Source of the DNA: an uncultured Opitutaceae bacterium
GTDB lineage: Bacteria > Verrucomicrobiota > Verrucomicrobiia > Opitutales > Opitutaceae
Length of the DNA stretch: 64,000 bases
Assembly: GCA_937902925.1 (NCBI GenBank)
Contig: CALFNN010000070.1
Location: 62,001 to 126,000 of the forward strand
Direction of reading: 5' to 3'
The translations under genes and the position numbers were made by a program. Of the stretch, positions 16,093-24,212 are shown one piece after another (within the stretch, counting starts at the first letter, position 1; the number at the start of each line of letters is the position of its first letter). The notes below the pieces were generated by a model that worked only from the letters and a program-made list of their open reading frames with translations, ran no database searches and was not told the DNA's origin.

Positions 16093-17797
16093 TCGAGCCG
16101 AGCTCGAGCTCGCGGTCGGTCTCGCCCGTGGCGAGGTTCACCCCGTAGAGCCCGATGCCGCCCTTGCCGACTTTCGTGAGGATGTAAGTGTAGGCGTCGG
16201 TCGATTTGGACTGCGCGAGCCTGGCGGCGCGCTTTTCGGTGTAGCTGTTGTAGCGGTCGAGCGCGCTCTGGATGTTGTTCATCCCCTGGCTGCCTTGCGT
16301 CGTCAAAATACTCCCGCTCTGCGCCACCTGGGCGTTGCCGACGGCCGACGCCGCCGCGGTGACGGCGAACATCACGACCGTGCCCCACGCGTCCGACGGC
16401 GCGCCGTAGAACAGCGACCACTTCTCGGTTTTCGCCAGCGGGTCGAAGCCGAGCAGGTGCTGCTTGCCCTGCACGATCACGTGGCCGCCCTGGCGCAGCA
16501 CGGCCACCGGCACGTCGAGCCGCGACTTGCTCGACGACACGACGGCCTTGCCCAGGCCCATCAGGCCGCCGGTGAGGCCGAGGCCGATCTTGGCCATGTC
16601 GGCTCCGCCCATCTTGCGCTTGAACTCGATCGGCACGGCGAACGCCTCGGTCGGCTGCGGCGCCGCGGTGTCGATGCCGTAGAGCGTGGTCGCGTCGGCG
16701 AACATGATCGTGTTCGTCTCCGGCAGCACCATGAGGTTGGTCAGCCCCTCCTTCGCCTTGTCGAAGTGGTAGACCGCCTCGCCGTTCGCCGGGTTGAGGG
16801 CGACGATCCCGAGCGGTTCGCGCAACACCACGGCCGAGCCGGTGGAGAAGTAGCCGCCGAAGCGCGCCCAGATTTTTCCGCCGGCGATTTCGAGCTGCGA
16901 CACGAGCGCGTTGTCCCGCGCCTTGAGCAGCCCGGCGTAAGCGGAGATGCGATCGCTCTTCCAGACCACCGCGCCGGTGTTCTTGTCGAGCGCATAGACG
17001 CTGCCACCCGCCGAGCCGTAGATCCGGTCGCCCTCGATCCGCAGCGGGGCGTGGGCCTTTTTCAGTTCCGAGCCGCCGCTGATCATCTCCGCGCCCCACT
17101 TGATCGCACCGGTGGTCAGGTCGAGGCAATGGCAGCCGAGATACGGCAGGTAAATGCAGTCTCCTTCGACGACCGGGTCATGATAGCCCGACAGGTCGGT
17201 TGTCGGGATGAACTTCCCCGAGTTATCCGCAACGTGGAGCCGGATCTGGCCCGGCTTGGCGATCTTCCTCGCCCACTTCTGCGCGCCGCTGGCCATGTCG
17301 AACGCCTCGATCCACGTGCCGGCATCCTTGCCGTCCGGCCCGTTGCTGTTGAGCAGCAGCAGCACCAGGCCCTTCTCCGGCACGGGCACCGTGCCGAGAA
17401 ATTGCCCCTGCGTCGGCGGCGTCTGCCAGACATTCCTGCCCGAGAGATAGTCGAGCTCCACGAACGTCACCTTCGCCAGCCCGGCGAATCCCTCCGAAGA
17501 ATAGCAGAGCAGATAGGGCGTGCCGGGGATCTCGCGGGCGTTGAACGGCGAGGTTTTCTTGAACTCGGGGCGCTGCCAGAGCTGCTGGCCGGACTCCGGA
17601 TCGTAGCCGACGATGGCGTCCGGCGTGCCGACCACCAGCGTGCCGAGTCCGGTCAGCGCATGCCACCTGGCCTCCCCGGGGAGTTTTTCGACCCAGAGTT
17701 GCTTGGCGTCGGTCGCGGCGGAGAGCGAGGCCGCACCCGCCCACGTCAGGAGGAGCGCGGACACGAGCCAGCCGGGAAAAAACGATTGCGTTTTCAT
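16007..17797 (-). CDS. Secreted PQQ-like beta-propeller protein
   Basis: A 596-residue exported protein with a signal peptide (MKTQSFFPGWLVSALLLTWA, cleavage after ASLSA). Several propeller blades can be seen through the recurrent pattern of a YG/ALD-K-NTGA-VW type turn: YDPESGQQLW, FDMASGAQKWARK, LDLTTGAIKW, ALDKNTGAVVWKS, LNPANGEAVYHF. These are the tryptophan-docking repeats of PQQ-type propellers (pyrrolo-quinoline dehydrogenases, BamB). No haem site or lipobox is present, so an enzyme role is not supported; scaffolding or ligand binding in the periplasm is possible. The ~85 bp at its 3' end occur again at 6505. The start at 17797 gives a clean signal peptide. Confidence 0.82.
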   Translation of the reverse strand: MKTQSFFPGWLVSALLLTWAGAASLSAATDAKQLWVEKLPGEARWHALTGLGTLVVGTPDAIVGYDPESGQQLWQRPEFKKTSPFNAREIPGTPYLLCYSSEGFAGLAKVTFVELDYLSGRNVWQTPPTQGQFLGTVPVPEKGLVLLLLNSNGPDGKDAGTWIEAFDMASGAQKWARKIAKPGQIRLHVADNSGKFIPTTDLSGYHDPVVEGDCIYLPYLGCHCLDLTTGAIKWGAEMISGGSELKKAHAPLRIEGDRIYGSAGGSVYALDKNTGAVVWKSDRISAYAGLLKARDNALVSQLEIAGGKIWARFGGYFSTGSAVVLREPLGIVALNPANGEAVYHFDKAKEGLTNLMVLPETNTIMFADATTLYGIDTAAPQPTEAFAVPIEFKRKMGGADMAKIGLGLTGGLMGLGKAVVSSSKSRLDVPVAVLRQGGHVIVQGKQHLLGFDPLAKTEKWSLFYGAPSDAWGTVVMFAVTAAASAVGNAQVAQSGSILTTQGSQGMNNIQSALDRYNSYTEKRAARLAQSKSTDAYTYILTKVGKGGIGLYGVNLATGETDRELELGSKEPDYLADEQAGRIFYFKDKEAMVCYQF

Positions 17798-17863
17798 GGA
17801 GGGGAACGGTTGAAGCGATGACTGAAGCGCGCGCATCCTCGCGCAAAACCGCCGCGCGCTGAA

Positions 17864-17879
17864 TACGCATAGCTGCGTA
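17864..17879. promoter_or_regulatory. Inverted repeat upstream of the beta-propeller gene
   Basis: TACGCA-TAGC-TGCGTA is a perfect 6-bp inverted repeat 67 bp upstream of the ATG at 17797 (minus strand). Its position fits an operator, but no regulator can be linked to it. Confidence 0.3.
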
Positions 17880-18069
17880 GGCCCGCGCCCGCCGCGCCGC
17901 CCGGCACGCGCGCGGATTTTCGACCAGCACAGCGCGCCTCCGCCGGCCGTCCCCTCGACGCGCGTCCGTCCCCGCCCCGGCCGCGCATTGACATCGTGCG
18001 GCAAAATCATCTTTCTCCGCGCGCCGTCACTCGCACCCTCCTCCAACCGCAACCGCCAACCCCTCACCC

Positions 18070-18135
18070 ATGATGAACGAGCTTGTTCGAAATCATCCCT
18101 CGCTCCCACCGGTTGGCCCTGCGGCGTATCTCTGA
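18070..18135 (+). CDS. Possible small protein or leader peptide (21 codons)
   Basis: A 21-codon frame (MMNELVRNHP, then SLPPVGPAAYL, stop TGA) lies in the 494-nt gap between the beta-propeller gene and rsgA. It is preceded by a perfect -35-like TTGACA at 17988-17993 and an unstructured C-rich stretch. It is followed 24 nt later by a strong intrinsic terminator at 18160. That order (promoter-like box, short frame, terminator) suggests a separate short transcript. It may be a leader peptide, a small protein or only an sRNA. No Shine-Dalgarno is seen, and there is no second copy here for comparison. Confidence 0.35.
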   Translation: MMNELVRNHPSLPPVGPAAYL

Positions 18136-18159
18136 CGCGCGTTCGATTTCCGAATTAAA

Positions 18160-18191
18160 GGCCACCCGGATCCGGGTGGCCTTTTTGTTTT
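18160..18191 (+). terminator. Strong intrinsic terminator upstream of rsgA
   Basis: A perfect 11-bp hairpin (GGCCACCCGGA / TCCGGGTGGCC) is followed by TTTTTGTTTT on the plus strand. No annotated long gene ends before it on this strand, so it must terminate a short transcript from 18.0-18.16 kb or attenuate transcription into rsgA, whose ATG is about 100 nt further on. Confidence 0.85.
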
Positions 18192-18291
18192 GCCCGCCGC
18201 CCGGGGTCCCCTGCGGCTGCCGCTGCACCCCGCCGGGTTCACGCGTTTTTTCTCTTCCTGTTCCGTCATCGTTTTCCGTTTCCGCACTCCC

Positions 18292-19392
18292 ATGAATCTC
18301 TTCGATCTCGGCTGGGACGACTTTGCTTCCAAGTCCTTCCATCCTTTTTGCTCCGGCGATCTGGTGCCCGCCCGCGTCGCGCTCGGGCACAAGCACGCCT
18401 GCGAACTCCTTTCCGCGCACGGCGAACTCCTCGCCGAATGCACGGGGCGGCTCCTGCATGAAACCGCGTCGCACGCCGACCTGCCCGCCGTCGGCGACTG
18501 GGTCGCCGTGCGCCTGCGACCGGACGAGCCGCGCGCTGGTCCCGCGTCGCGCCGCCGCGCCGACATCCATGCCGTCCTCCCGCGCAAAACGAAGTTCTCC
18601 CGCCGCGCCGCGGGCGACGACGGCGGCGAGCAACTCCTCGCCGCGAACGTCGACACCGTGTTCCTCGTCACCGCGCTCGACGCCAACTATAATCTTCGTC
18701 GGATCGAGCGCTACCTCGCCGTGGCGTGGGAAAGCGGCGCCCAGCCGGTCGTTGTGCTCAACAAGTCCGACCTGCACCCCGACCCCGCGGCCATTCGCGC
18801 CGCGGTCGAGTCGGTTGCGATCGGCGCGCCCGTGGTCGCGCTCAGCGCCGCGCACGACGAAAGCGTTGCCGCGCTTGCGCCGTGGCTTCGGCCGGCCTCG
18901 ACCATCGCGCTGCTCGGCTCGTCCGGCGTCGGCAAGAGCACGCTCGTCAACCGCCTCCTCGGCGAGCCGCGCCAGCCCACGGGCGCGGTCAGCGACGCGG
19001 TCGGCAAGGGTCGCCACACCACGACCCGTCGCGAATTGCTCGTCACGCCGTCGGGCGCGCTCGTGATCGACACGCCCGGCCTGCGGGAACTGCAGTTCTG
19101 GGACGTCGCGAACGACTCCCTCGACAGCACCTTCGCCGATATCGCCGCCCTCGCCGCCCGCTGCCGCTTCGGCGACTGCGCCCATCGCTCTGAGCCCGGT
19201 TGCGCGGTGCAAGCCGCGCTCGAAGACGGCTCGCTCGACGCTGATCGCTGGCAGAGCTATCAAAAACTCCAGCGCGAGCAGGCCTACGCCGCGCGCAAGG
19301 CCGACCCGCGGCTCGCCCGCGAGCACGGCACCGCCTGGCGGAAAATTCATCGGGCCCAGCGCATGCAGCAGCGCCTCAAGTCGGGCGAATGA
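18292..19392 (+). CDS. rsgA: Ribosome small-subunit-dependent GTPase A
   Basis: RsgA (YjeQ) is a circularly permuted GTPase that checks late maturation of the 30S subunit. The 366-residue protein has the N-terminal OB fold (residues ~20-100). The permuted GTPase motifs come in the expected order: G4 LNKSD, G5 VVALSA, G1 GSSGVGKST, G2 TTTRRE, G3 DTPGLRE. The C-terminal zinc knuckle is CRFGDCAHRSEPGCAV, with Cys-Cys-His-Cys ligands. All motifs are intact. The start at 18292 (MNLFDLGWDD) matches the family's N-terminus. It lies after a terminator, so it probably has its own promoter. Confidence 0.95.
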   Translation: MNLFDLGWDDFASKSFHPFCSGDLVPARVALGHKHACELLSAHGELLAECTGRLLHETASHADLPAVGDWVAVRLRPDEPRAGPASRRRADIHAVLPRKTKFSRRAAGDDGGEQLLAANVDTVFLVTALDANYNLRRIERYLAVAWESGAQPVVVLNKSDLHPDPAAIRAAVESVAIGAPVVALSAAHDESVAALAPWLRPASTIALLGSSGVGKSTLVNRLLGEPRQPTGAVSDAVGKGRHTTTRRELLVTPSGALVIDTPGLRELQFWDVANDSLDSTFADIAALAARCRFGDCAHRSEPGCAVQAALEDGSLDADRWQSYQKLQREQAYAARKADPRLAREHGTAWRKIHRAQRMQQRLKSGE

Positions 19393-19479
19393 CCCGCCGG
19401 TGGCGGCCGGCTGGCCCATCCGCGGCTGCCCGGCAGCCCGATCCTTCCCTCCGTCGTTGACGCCCCTCGCCCCCGCTGC

Positions 19480-20193
19480 ATGGTTCGCCGCATGTTTTTC
19501 ATCATCGGCGGCGATGGCCGGGAATACGGCCCCGTGACGGCGGACCAGATCCGCGCGTGGATTGCCGCGGGCCGCGCCAACCTCGACTCCAAGGCCAAGG
19601 CCCTCGGCACCGACGAGTGGCGCCGCCTTGCCGACTTCGCGGAGTTTTCCTCGCCCGAGGGCGCGCCCCCCGTGATGGCGGCCGCCGTCCCGGTCGCCGA
19701 CGCGAATCTCGCCAGCCACGGCGCGCGGCTCGGCGCCGCGTGCATCAACGCGTTCCTCTACTTCCTCGCGGCGATGCCCGGCTCGATGATGATGGGGGCC
19801 CAGCTCCTCCGGCAGAACCCCCATCTCGCCGACGGCGGCGCGTTTCATGTCGAGAGCATCAACATGTCCGGCTTCGCCGGCGCCGCGGTCTGGGTCTGGG
19901 CGGGCGTCGGCGCCGTCATGCTCGTCCAGATCCTCCTGCTGGCGGCCCGTGGCCAGAACATCGGCAAGTTGATCGTCGGCGCCCGGGTCGTCCGCGTCGA
20001 CAACGGTCAACCGGCCGGTTTCGTGCGCGCCGCGTTGCTGCGCTTCCTCGTGCCGGTGGTGCTGATGATCGTGCTGAACATGATTTTTCTCTTCGGCTTT
20101 CTGTTTTTCATCGTCGACCTGGCCTGCATGGCGCGGAGCGACCGCCGCTGCCTCCACGATCTCATCGCCGGCACCAAGGTCGTGAAAGCGTGA
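19480..20193 (+). CDS. GYF_2 and RDD domain membrane protein
   Basis: A 237-residue inner-membrane protein. Residues ~5-55 form a GYF_2-type domain (FFIIGGDGREYGPVTADQIR and a WIAAGR turn), a module thought to bind proline-rich peptides. Residues ~80-235 are an RDD domain with three membrane helices (including VWVWAGVGAVMLVQILLLAA and FLVPVVLMIVLNMIFLFGFL) and the terminal CLHDLIAGTKVV signature. The RDD family's function is mostly unknown; some members are linked to sodium/proton exchange. The start could also be Met-5 (19492). It is convergent with the DoxX gene, 18 nt apart. Confidence 0.85.
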   Translation: MVRRMFFIIGGDGREYGPVTADQIRAWIAAGRANLDSKAKALGTDEWRRLADFAEFSSPEGAPPVMAAAVPVADANLASHGARLGAACINAFLYFLAAMPGSMMMGAQLLRQNPHLADGGAFHVESINMSGFAGAAVWVWAGVGAVMLVQILLLAARGQNIGKLIVGARVVRVDNGQPAGFVRAALLRFLVPVVLMIVLNMIFLFGFLFFIVDLACMARSDRRCLHDLIAGTKVVKA

Positions 20194-20211
20194 CGACCGC
20201 GGGCGCCGCTG

Positions 20212-20679
20212 CTACTTGGCGGACTTCTTGAAGAACAGTGCGTCGAGCGAGAGCTTGCCGGGCCCGAAGATCAGCACGATCACGCACGCGAGCAGGAAGA
20301 GAAACGGCGTCGCGCCGGTGAATTTGTCGGGGTCCGAAAAAACCGAGTGCAGTGCCTCGCTGTCGGCGGTCGCGTAGGCGACGAACAGCAAGAAGATCAA
20401 CGGCACGCTCACGACCCGCGAGAAAAGCCCCGCCAGCAGCAGCAGCCCGCCGGCGCACTCGGTCGATCCGGCCAGGATCGCATTGAGCTTCGGCAGCGGG
20501 ATGTTGAGCCCGGCGAAAAACTCGGTCGTTTTGTCGAGGTGGGCCAGCTTGCCCTTGCCCGTGAGGAAAAACGACCAGCCCCACCAACCGCGCACGACGA
20601 GTAGAAAAACGGGTTGCAGCCAGACGCAGAGTTTCGCGAGCAGACCGTCGAGTTTGTGGTAACCGGAGGCGATGTTCAT
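20212..20679 (-). CDS. DoxX family membrane protein (last gene of bufferin-type operon)
   Basis: A 155-residue protein with four membrane helices typical of DoxX: WLQPVFLLVVRGWWGWSFFL, AGGLLLLAGLFSRVVSVPLI and a C-terminal pair ending VIVLIFGPGKLSLDA. DoxX proteins are small redox-linked membrane proteins, often found beside MNIO-type RiPP genes. Here it follows the DUF2063 partner by 88 nt on the same strand. It may provide quinone-linked electron transfer or envelope defence for the modified peptide; that role is an inference from the neighbourhood. Confidence 0.85.
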   Translation of the reverse strand: MNIASGYHKLDGLLAKLCVWLQPVFLLVVRGWWGWSFFLTGKGKLAHLDKTTEFFAGLNIPLPKLNAILAGSTECAGGLLLLAGLFSRVVSVPLIFLLFVAYATADSEALHSVFSDPDKFTGATPFLFLLACVIVLIFGPGKLSLDALFFKKSAK

Positions 20680-20767
20680 GGGGAGTGGGAGTCGTGGGGT
20701 GGAAATTTATTTCCGGGCGGGATTTTGGCTGCTCATCGGCCGGGGCGGAACGATCGCACGTTGGAAT

Positions 20768-21712
20768 TCAGGACCGCCCGGAGAGCCGCCCCGCTCTTTT
20801 GCAAAACCAACCCAGCTCCATCCACGTGGCAAACCATTCGCGCACCTGCTCCGGCTGCACGCCGCGGCCCGCGGCCGCCACCGCGCGCGCGAGTGTGCGC
20901 CCGGCGGCGAGCGCCTCGAGGATCTGGAACGCCGCGGGATCGACCCGCTTGTAGAAAAGCCGGAGGTCGTAGCGGTGCACGACCACGAACACCCGCCGCC
21001 GCCGCGGCCGGCGCACTTTCTTCCGCGATGCCGCCCGCGGCCCGCGATCGATCGCGTTGCTGGCATCGTTGCGCAGGGCGTCCCGTTCCTTCACGGCAAT
21101 GACGTAATCGTCCACCGGCCAGTCGAGTGCGAGCAACGAAAGATAAGGCTGCAGCCCGAGCCGCAACCGCGCCGGCGGCACGTCGGCGACGTCGTCGGGC
21201 GTGAGCACCGGCCGTGCCTCGCCGTCGAACGCCACCGTTTGCGCCCACTCGAACCGCGCCACCGCCAGGGCCACGCCCGTGTGCGGCGCCGTCCACCGCG
21301 GTTCCTCGCGGATGAACTGGGGCAGCCGCGCGCAGAGGTTGCGCATCGTGAACGAGCGCGACGGATATTTCGCAAGGTAGGCCCGCACCAGCGCGGAGAA
21401 TTTCTTCTCGCCCAGCAAGCCGCGCAGGCCCGGCGCGTCCTCGTAGACCGCGTCGATCAACCGATACCAGTAGCTGATGCTGTAGATTTTGAGCCGCTCG
21501 CCGGCCGTGAGCCGGTCGTTCGGCTTGATGAACTCGGCGACGACCTCCGCCATCGGCCGGCCGTCATGCCAGCGCGGCGCGAGTTCGTCGTCCGCCGTGA
21601 GCGGTTGCACGAGCGCATGCGTCATCATCCGCTGGAGCGCACGCAGGTCCGCCTCGGTGCGCAGCTTTTTCGGCGCATGCTTCGGCGGCGGCCTGAGTCC
21701 GGGGGCTTTCAT
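20768..21712 (-). CDS. bufC: DUF2063 (BufC/HvfC-like) partner protein of an MNIO enzyme
   Basis: A 314-residue protein. Residues ~25-120 form the DUF2063 domain (LRALQRMMTHALVQP, then GERLKIYSISYWYRLIDA and FSALVRAYLAKYPSRSFTMR). The C-terminal half has a winged-helix-like fold of the sort that recognises precursor peptides. In known bufferin and HvfABC systems this protein brings the precursor to the MNIO enzyme. It overlaps the MNIO gene by 4 nt (ATGA), so the two are translationally coupled. The C-terminal ~45 residues are Arg- and Cys-containing and less conserved in type. The symbol is by family and context, not experiment. Confidence 0.85.
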   Translation of the reverse strand: MKAPGLRPPPKHAPKKLRTEADLRALQRMMTHALVQPLTADDELAPRWHDGRPMAEVVAEFIKPNDRLTAGERLKIYSISYWYRLIDAVYEDAPGLRGLLGEKKFSALVRAYLAKYPSRSFTMRNLCARLPQFIREEPRWTAPHTGVALAVARFEWAQTVAFDGEARPVLTPDDVADVPPARLRLGLQPYLSLLALDWPVDDYVIAVKERDALRNDASNAIDRGPRAASRKKVRRPRRRRVFVVVHRYDLRLFYKRVDPAAFQILEALAAGRTLARAVAAAGRGVQPEQVREWFATWMELGWFCKRAGRLSGRS

Positions 21713-22584
21713 CGCTTCTTTGGCAGGGCCCGGCGCGCGAAATTCGCCGCCCGCGCCCCGCCGATGAACTCGTTCGCCTTGAGCGCTTCGTGGTGGACCT
21801 CGTTGAACGACGGGATCCGGTCGTCCCATTCCAGCAGCGTCGCCGTGACGCCGCTCCGTGCGATCGCGTGCGCATAGAGTTTCCAGACCGGGTCGAGCAC
21901 CGGGTGGTCGTGCGTATCGAGGATGTATTTCTCGAACTTCGTGTGGCCCGCCACGTGGATCTGCCCGACGCGGTCGGGCGGCACGCCGTTCACATAGGCG
22001 TAGGGATCGAAATTGTGGTTCTTCGACGACACGTAGATGTTGTTCACGTCGAGGAGAATTCCGCAGTCCGCCCGCTCGACGACCTCGCTGAGGAATTCCC
22101 ACTCGGTCATCTCGCTGACGTGGAACTCCGCGTAGCTGCTGACGTTCTCGACACAGATCGGCACCTCGAGGTAGTCGCGCACGTAACGGATTTTTTCCGC
22201 CGTGCGCTTCGCCGCGGAAAACGTGTAGGGCATCGGCAGCAGGTCGTGCGTGAACGTGCCGTCGACACTGCCCCAGCACAGGTGATCGGACAGCCACGGC
22301 GTCTTCGTGCGCCGCACGAGCGCCTTGAGTTTCCTCAGGTGCGCGCGGTCCGGCTTGTCGGCCGAGCCAAAATACATCGAGACGCCGTGCTGCACGACCC
22401 GGTATTGCTCGAGGATCTGGTCGAGCACGTGCAACGGCCGGCCGCCATCGACCATGAAATTCTCCGAGATGATCTCGAACCAGTCGACGACCGGTTTCTT
22501 CTCGAGGATGTGCGCGTAGTGCGGCACGCGCAGGCCGATGCCGATGCCGTAGTCGGTGAAGGCGTTGAAACGATTCGCAGGCAT
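21709..22584 (-). CDS. bufB: MNIO family peptide-modifying oxidase (DUF692, BufB-like)
   Basis: A 291-residue TIM-barrel enzyme of the multinuclear non-haem iron oxidase family. The family modifies cysteines of precursor peptides, for example to thiooxazoles or oxazolone/thioamide groups. Metal-binding segments typical of the family are visible: GLRVPHYAHIL, WFEIISENFM, VQHGVSMYFGS, LSDHLCWG, ICVENVSSY, GILLDVNNIYVSS, IHVAGH and DTHDHPV. It is 119 nt downstream of the Cys-rich precursor gene and overlaps its DUF2063 partner. Length and motifs look complete. Iron content and product are inferred from the family. Confidence 0.92.
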   Translation of the reverse strand: MPANRFNAFTDYGIGIGLRVPHYAHILEKKPVVDWFEIISENFMVDGGRPLHVLDQILEQYRVVQHGVSMYFGSADKPDRAHLRKLKALVRRTKTPWLSDHLCWGSVDGTFTHDLLPMPYTFSAAKRTAEKIRYVRDYLEVPICVENVSSYAEFHVSEMTEWEFLSEVVERADCGILLDVNNIYVSSKNHNFDPYAYVNGVPPDRVGQIHVAGHTKFEKYILDTHDHPVLDPVWKLYAHAIARSGVTATLLEWDDRIPSFNEVHHEALKANEFIGGARAANFARRALPKKR

Positions 22585-22650
22585 TTGGTTCAGCGGGGGC
22601 GGCAGTGTTCCTGACGCCGCGACGCACGCAAGTCACGCCTCCTGTATTCC

Positions 22651-22688
22651 GAAAAAAAAGCGCGGCCGACATCGACGCCGGCCGCGCT
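22651..22688 (-). terminator. Intrinsic terminator/attenuator between precursor and MNIO genes
   Basis: On the minus strand a perfect 10-bp GC-rich hairpin (AGCGCGGCCG / CGGCCGCGCT, 10-nt loop) is followed directly by eight T residues. It begins ~16 nt after the stop of the precursor gene and ends 67 nt before the MNIO start. It should stop most transcripts after the precursor and let a minority continue. Confidence 0.8.
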
Positions 22689-22703
22689 GCGTAAAAACGA
22701 AAA

Positions 22704-22997
22704 TCAGCCGGACTTCTTCGCGTCCTTCTTGGCGTCGGCCTTCGTGTCCATGGTGGAGCAGCCGCCCTTGCCCGCGCAGGTGTTCTTGCCCTTGCAGCCG
22801 GCGTCGCTGGTCTTGCAGCCACCTTCGCCCTTGCAGGTGTTTTTGCCTTTGCAGTCGTGTTTGCCCTTCTTGGCATCGTCCTTCATGGGCGTGCCGGCCT
22901 TGCTGTCGTCGGCGGCAAACGCGCGCGCGGCGAGCGAGCCGGCATAGAGACCCGCGAGCGCCGCGGTGGTGATGAGGAGACGGGTGGATTTATTCAT
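22704..22997 (-). CDS. bufA: Bufferin-like Cys-rich RiPP precursor peptide
   Basis: A 97-residue exported peptide. The signal peptide ends at ARAFA (cleavage before ADDS). The core has six Cys in two copies of the pattern C-KGKNTC-xGxGGC (HDCKGKNTCKGEGGC, then AGCKGKNTCAGKGGC), between Lys/Asp-rich ends. Known bufferins are periplasmic copper-binding peptides whose Cys are modified by an MNIO enzyme with a DUF2063 partner; both genes lie directly downstream. The repeat type differs from the DUF2282 precursors of the best-studied bufferins and from the EGKCG repeats of HvfA, so its subfamily is uncertain. Metal binding, probably copper, is an inference. Confidence 0.85.
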   Translation of the reverse strand: MNKSTRLLITTAALAGLYAGSLAARAFAADDSKAGTPMKDDAKKGKHDCKGKNTCKGEGGCKTSDAGCKGKNTCAGKGGCSTMDTKADAKKDAKKSG

Positions 22998-23142
22998 ACT
23001 GAACGTGGATTATTGGGTTGGAGAACCGCCGGCGTCGGCAACCTGCCTCGGCTTTGGCGTGTTCATGGGAGGAGCTACGCGCGAACTTATTCCCGGGACG
23101 CGATTATTTCGCAACCGGGATTGCACCCTAAATTTCCCCGGG

Positions 23143-23162
23143 CCGGAATTGTAACATTCCGG
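23143..23162. promoter_or_regulatory. Inverted repeat upstream of the precursor gene
   Basis: CCGGAAT-TGTAAC-ATTCCGG has perfect 7-bp arms. It lies in the 228-nt gap between the dehydrogenase stop and the precursor start, ~146 bp upstream of bufA. It could be an operator for the buf operon or a stem closing the dehydrogenase transcript; no T-run follows. Confidence 0.35.
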
Positions 23163-23225
23163 CGGTGCCGGTGCCGGCCCGCTCCCGCCGTCTCGAATTT
23201 GCCCTCGTCGACCGCTCCAGTGCCG

Positions 23226-24212
23226 TCACACGACGCGGTCCACCATCGCCTCGCCGCGCTGGAAGGCATCCAAGTTTTTCAGGAAATGCCCGACGATCCG
23301 CTCGTCCTGGTCGTGGTGCCCGCCCGCCGTGTGCGGCGTGATATAACAATTCGGCGCCGTCCACAGCGGGTCGTCCGGCGGCAGCGGCTCCACGTCGAAC
23401 ACGTCGAGATACGCCGCGCCGAGCCGGCCCGATTGCAGCGCCTCGCACAACGCGCGCTGGTCGACCGTGGTGCCACGACCGACGTTGTAGAAGCGCGCGC
23501 CCGGCTTGCAGCACGCGAGCCGGCGGGCGTTGACGTAGTTCCGCGTGCTCGCGTTCTCGGGGAGGATGTTGACCACATGATCGGCCGCACCGAGCGCTGC
23601 GCTCACGTTTTCCTCGGGGATGATCCGCACGCCGCGTTCGCTCCGCGTCTGCCGGCGCACCGCGATCAGCGCCATCCCGAACGGCGCCAGCAGCTCTGCG
23701 AGCCGCCGGCCGATCGCGCCGAAGCCGAGCATGAGCACCGTCTGCCCCGTCAGCAGCCGCGAGTCGTAGCGGCGCTTCAGGTAGTGCCACGCGTGGTCCG
23801 TCAACTGGTCGCGATGCGACGGCAGCAACTGGCGGCCGAACGCGAGCATCATCGCCAGCACGTGCTCCGCGCACGGCTCGGCAAACACCTGCGAGACATT
23901 GCTGAACGCCGCGCCACGCGCCCGGAAATTTTCCCGAAACTCCGGCGTGTCGAATCGCGTGTAGCCCGCCGTCGTGACCTCCACCCAGCGCAGCCGCCCC
24001 GACGCCATGCACTGCGCGACGTCCGGCTGGCCGAAGGCCACGTCGGCTTCCGCCAGCGCCGGGTCCGCCCCGCCCGCCGCCAGCACCGAGACGGACGCCT
24101 TGGCGGAAAACGTCAGCGTGTGCGCGCGCGTGCCCTCGACGAGCTGTCGCATGACGGCGTCGGAAAACTTCGCATTGCACCAGATGTTAAGTTTCGCGGG
24201 AACGTCGCTCAT
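23226..24212 (-). CDS. D-isomer 2-hydroxyacid dehydrogenase (NAD-binding)
   Basis: A 328-residue cytosolic oxidoreductase that should interconvert 2-keto and D-2-hydroxy acids. The Rossmann glycine motif is VLMLGFGAIGRRLAE near residue 155. The catalytic Arg lies in NVGRGTTVD, the Glu in FDVEPLPPDDPLW and the His in ITPHTAGGHH, all in the expected order. The substrate domain is shorter than in glycerate or phosphoglycerate dehydrogenases, so the exact acid is open. The start at 24212 gives MSDVPAKLNIWCN; the frame stays open further upstream but would overlap the divergent gene. Confidence 0.9.
   Translation of the reverse strand: MSDVPAKLNIWCNAKFSDAVMRQLVEGTRAHTLTFSAKASVSVLAAGGADPALAEADVAFGQPDVAQCMASGRLRWVEVTTAGYTRFDTPEFRENFRARGAAFSNVSQVFAEPCAEHVLAMMLAFGRQLLPSHRDQLTDHAWHYLKRRYDSRLLTGQTVLMLGFGAIGRRLAELLAPFGMALIAVRRQTRSERGVRIIPEENVSAALGAADHVVNILPENASTRNYVNARRLACCKPGARFYNVGRGTTVDQRALCEALQSGRLGAAYLDVFDVEPLPPDDPLWTAPNCYITPHTAGGHHDQDERIVGHFLKNLDAFQRGEAMVDRVV

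Noticed and set aside
16295-17821. 508-residue plus-strand frame
   Set aside because: Antisense to the beta-propeller gene; no signal or domain.
18064-20157. 697-residue minus-strand frame over rsgA and the RDD gene
   Set aside because: Both plus-strand genes carry complete family motifs; the minus frame has no recognisable domain.
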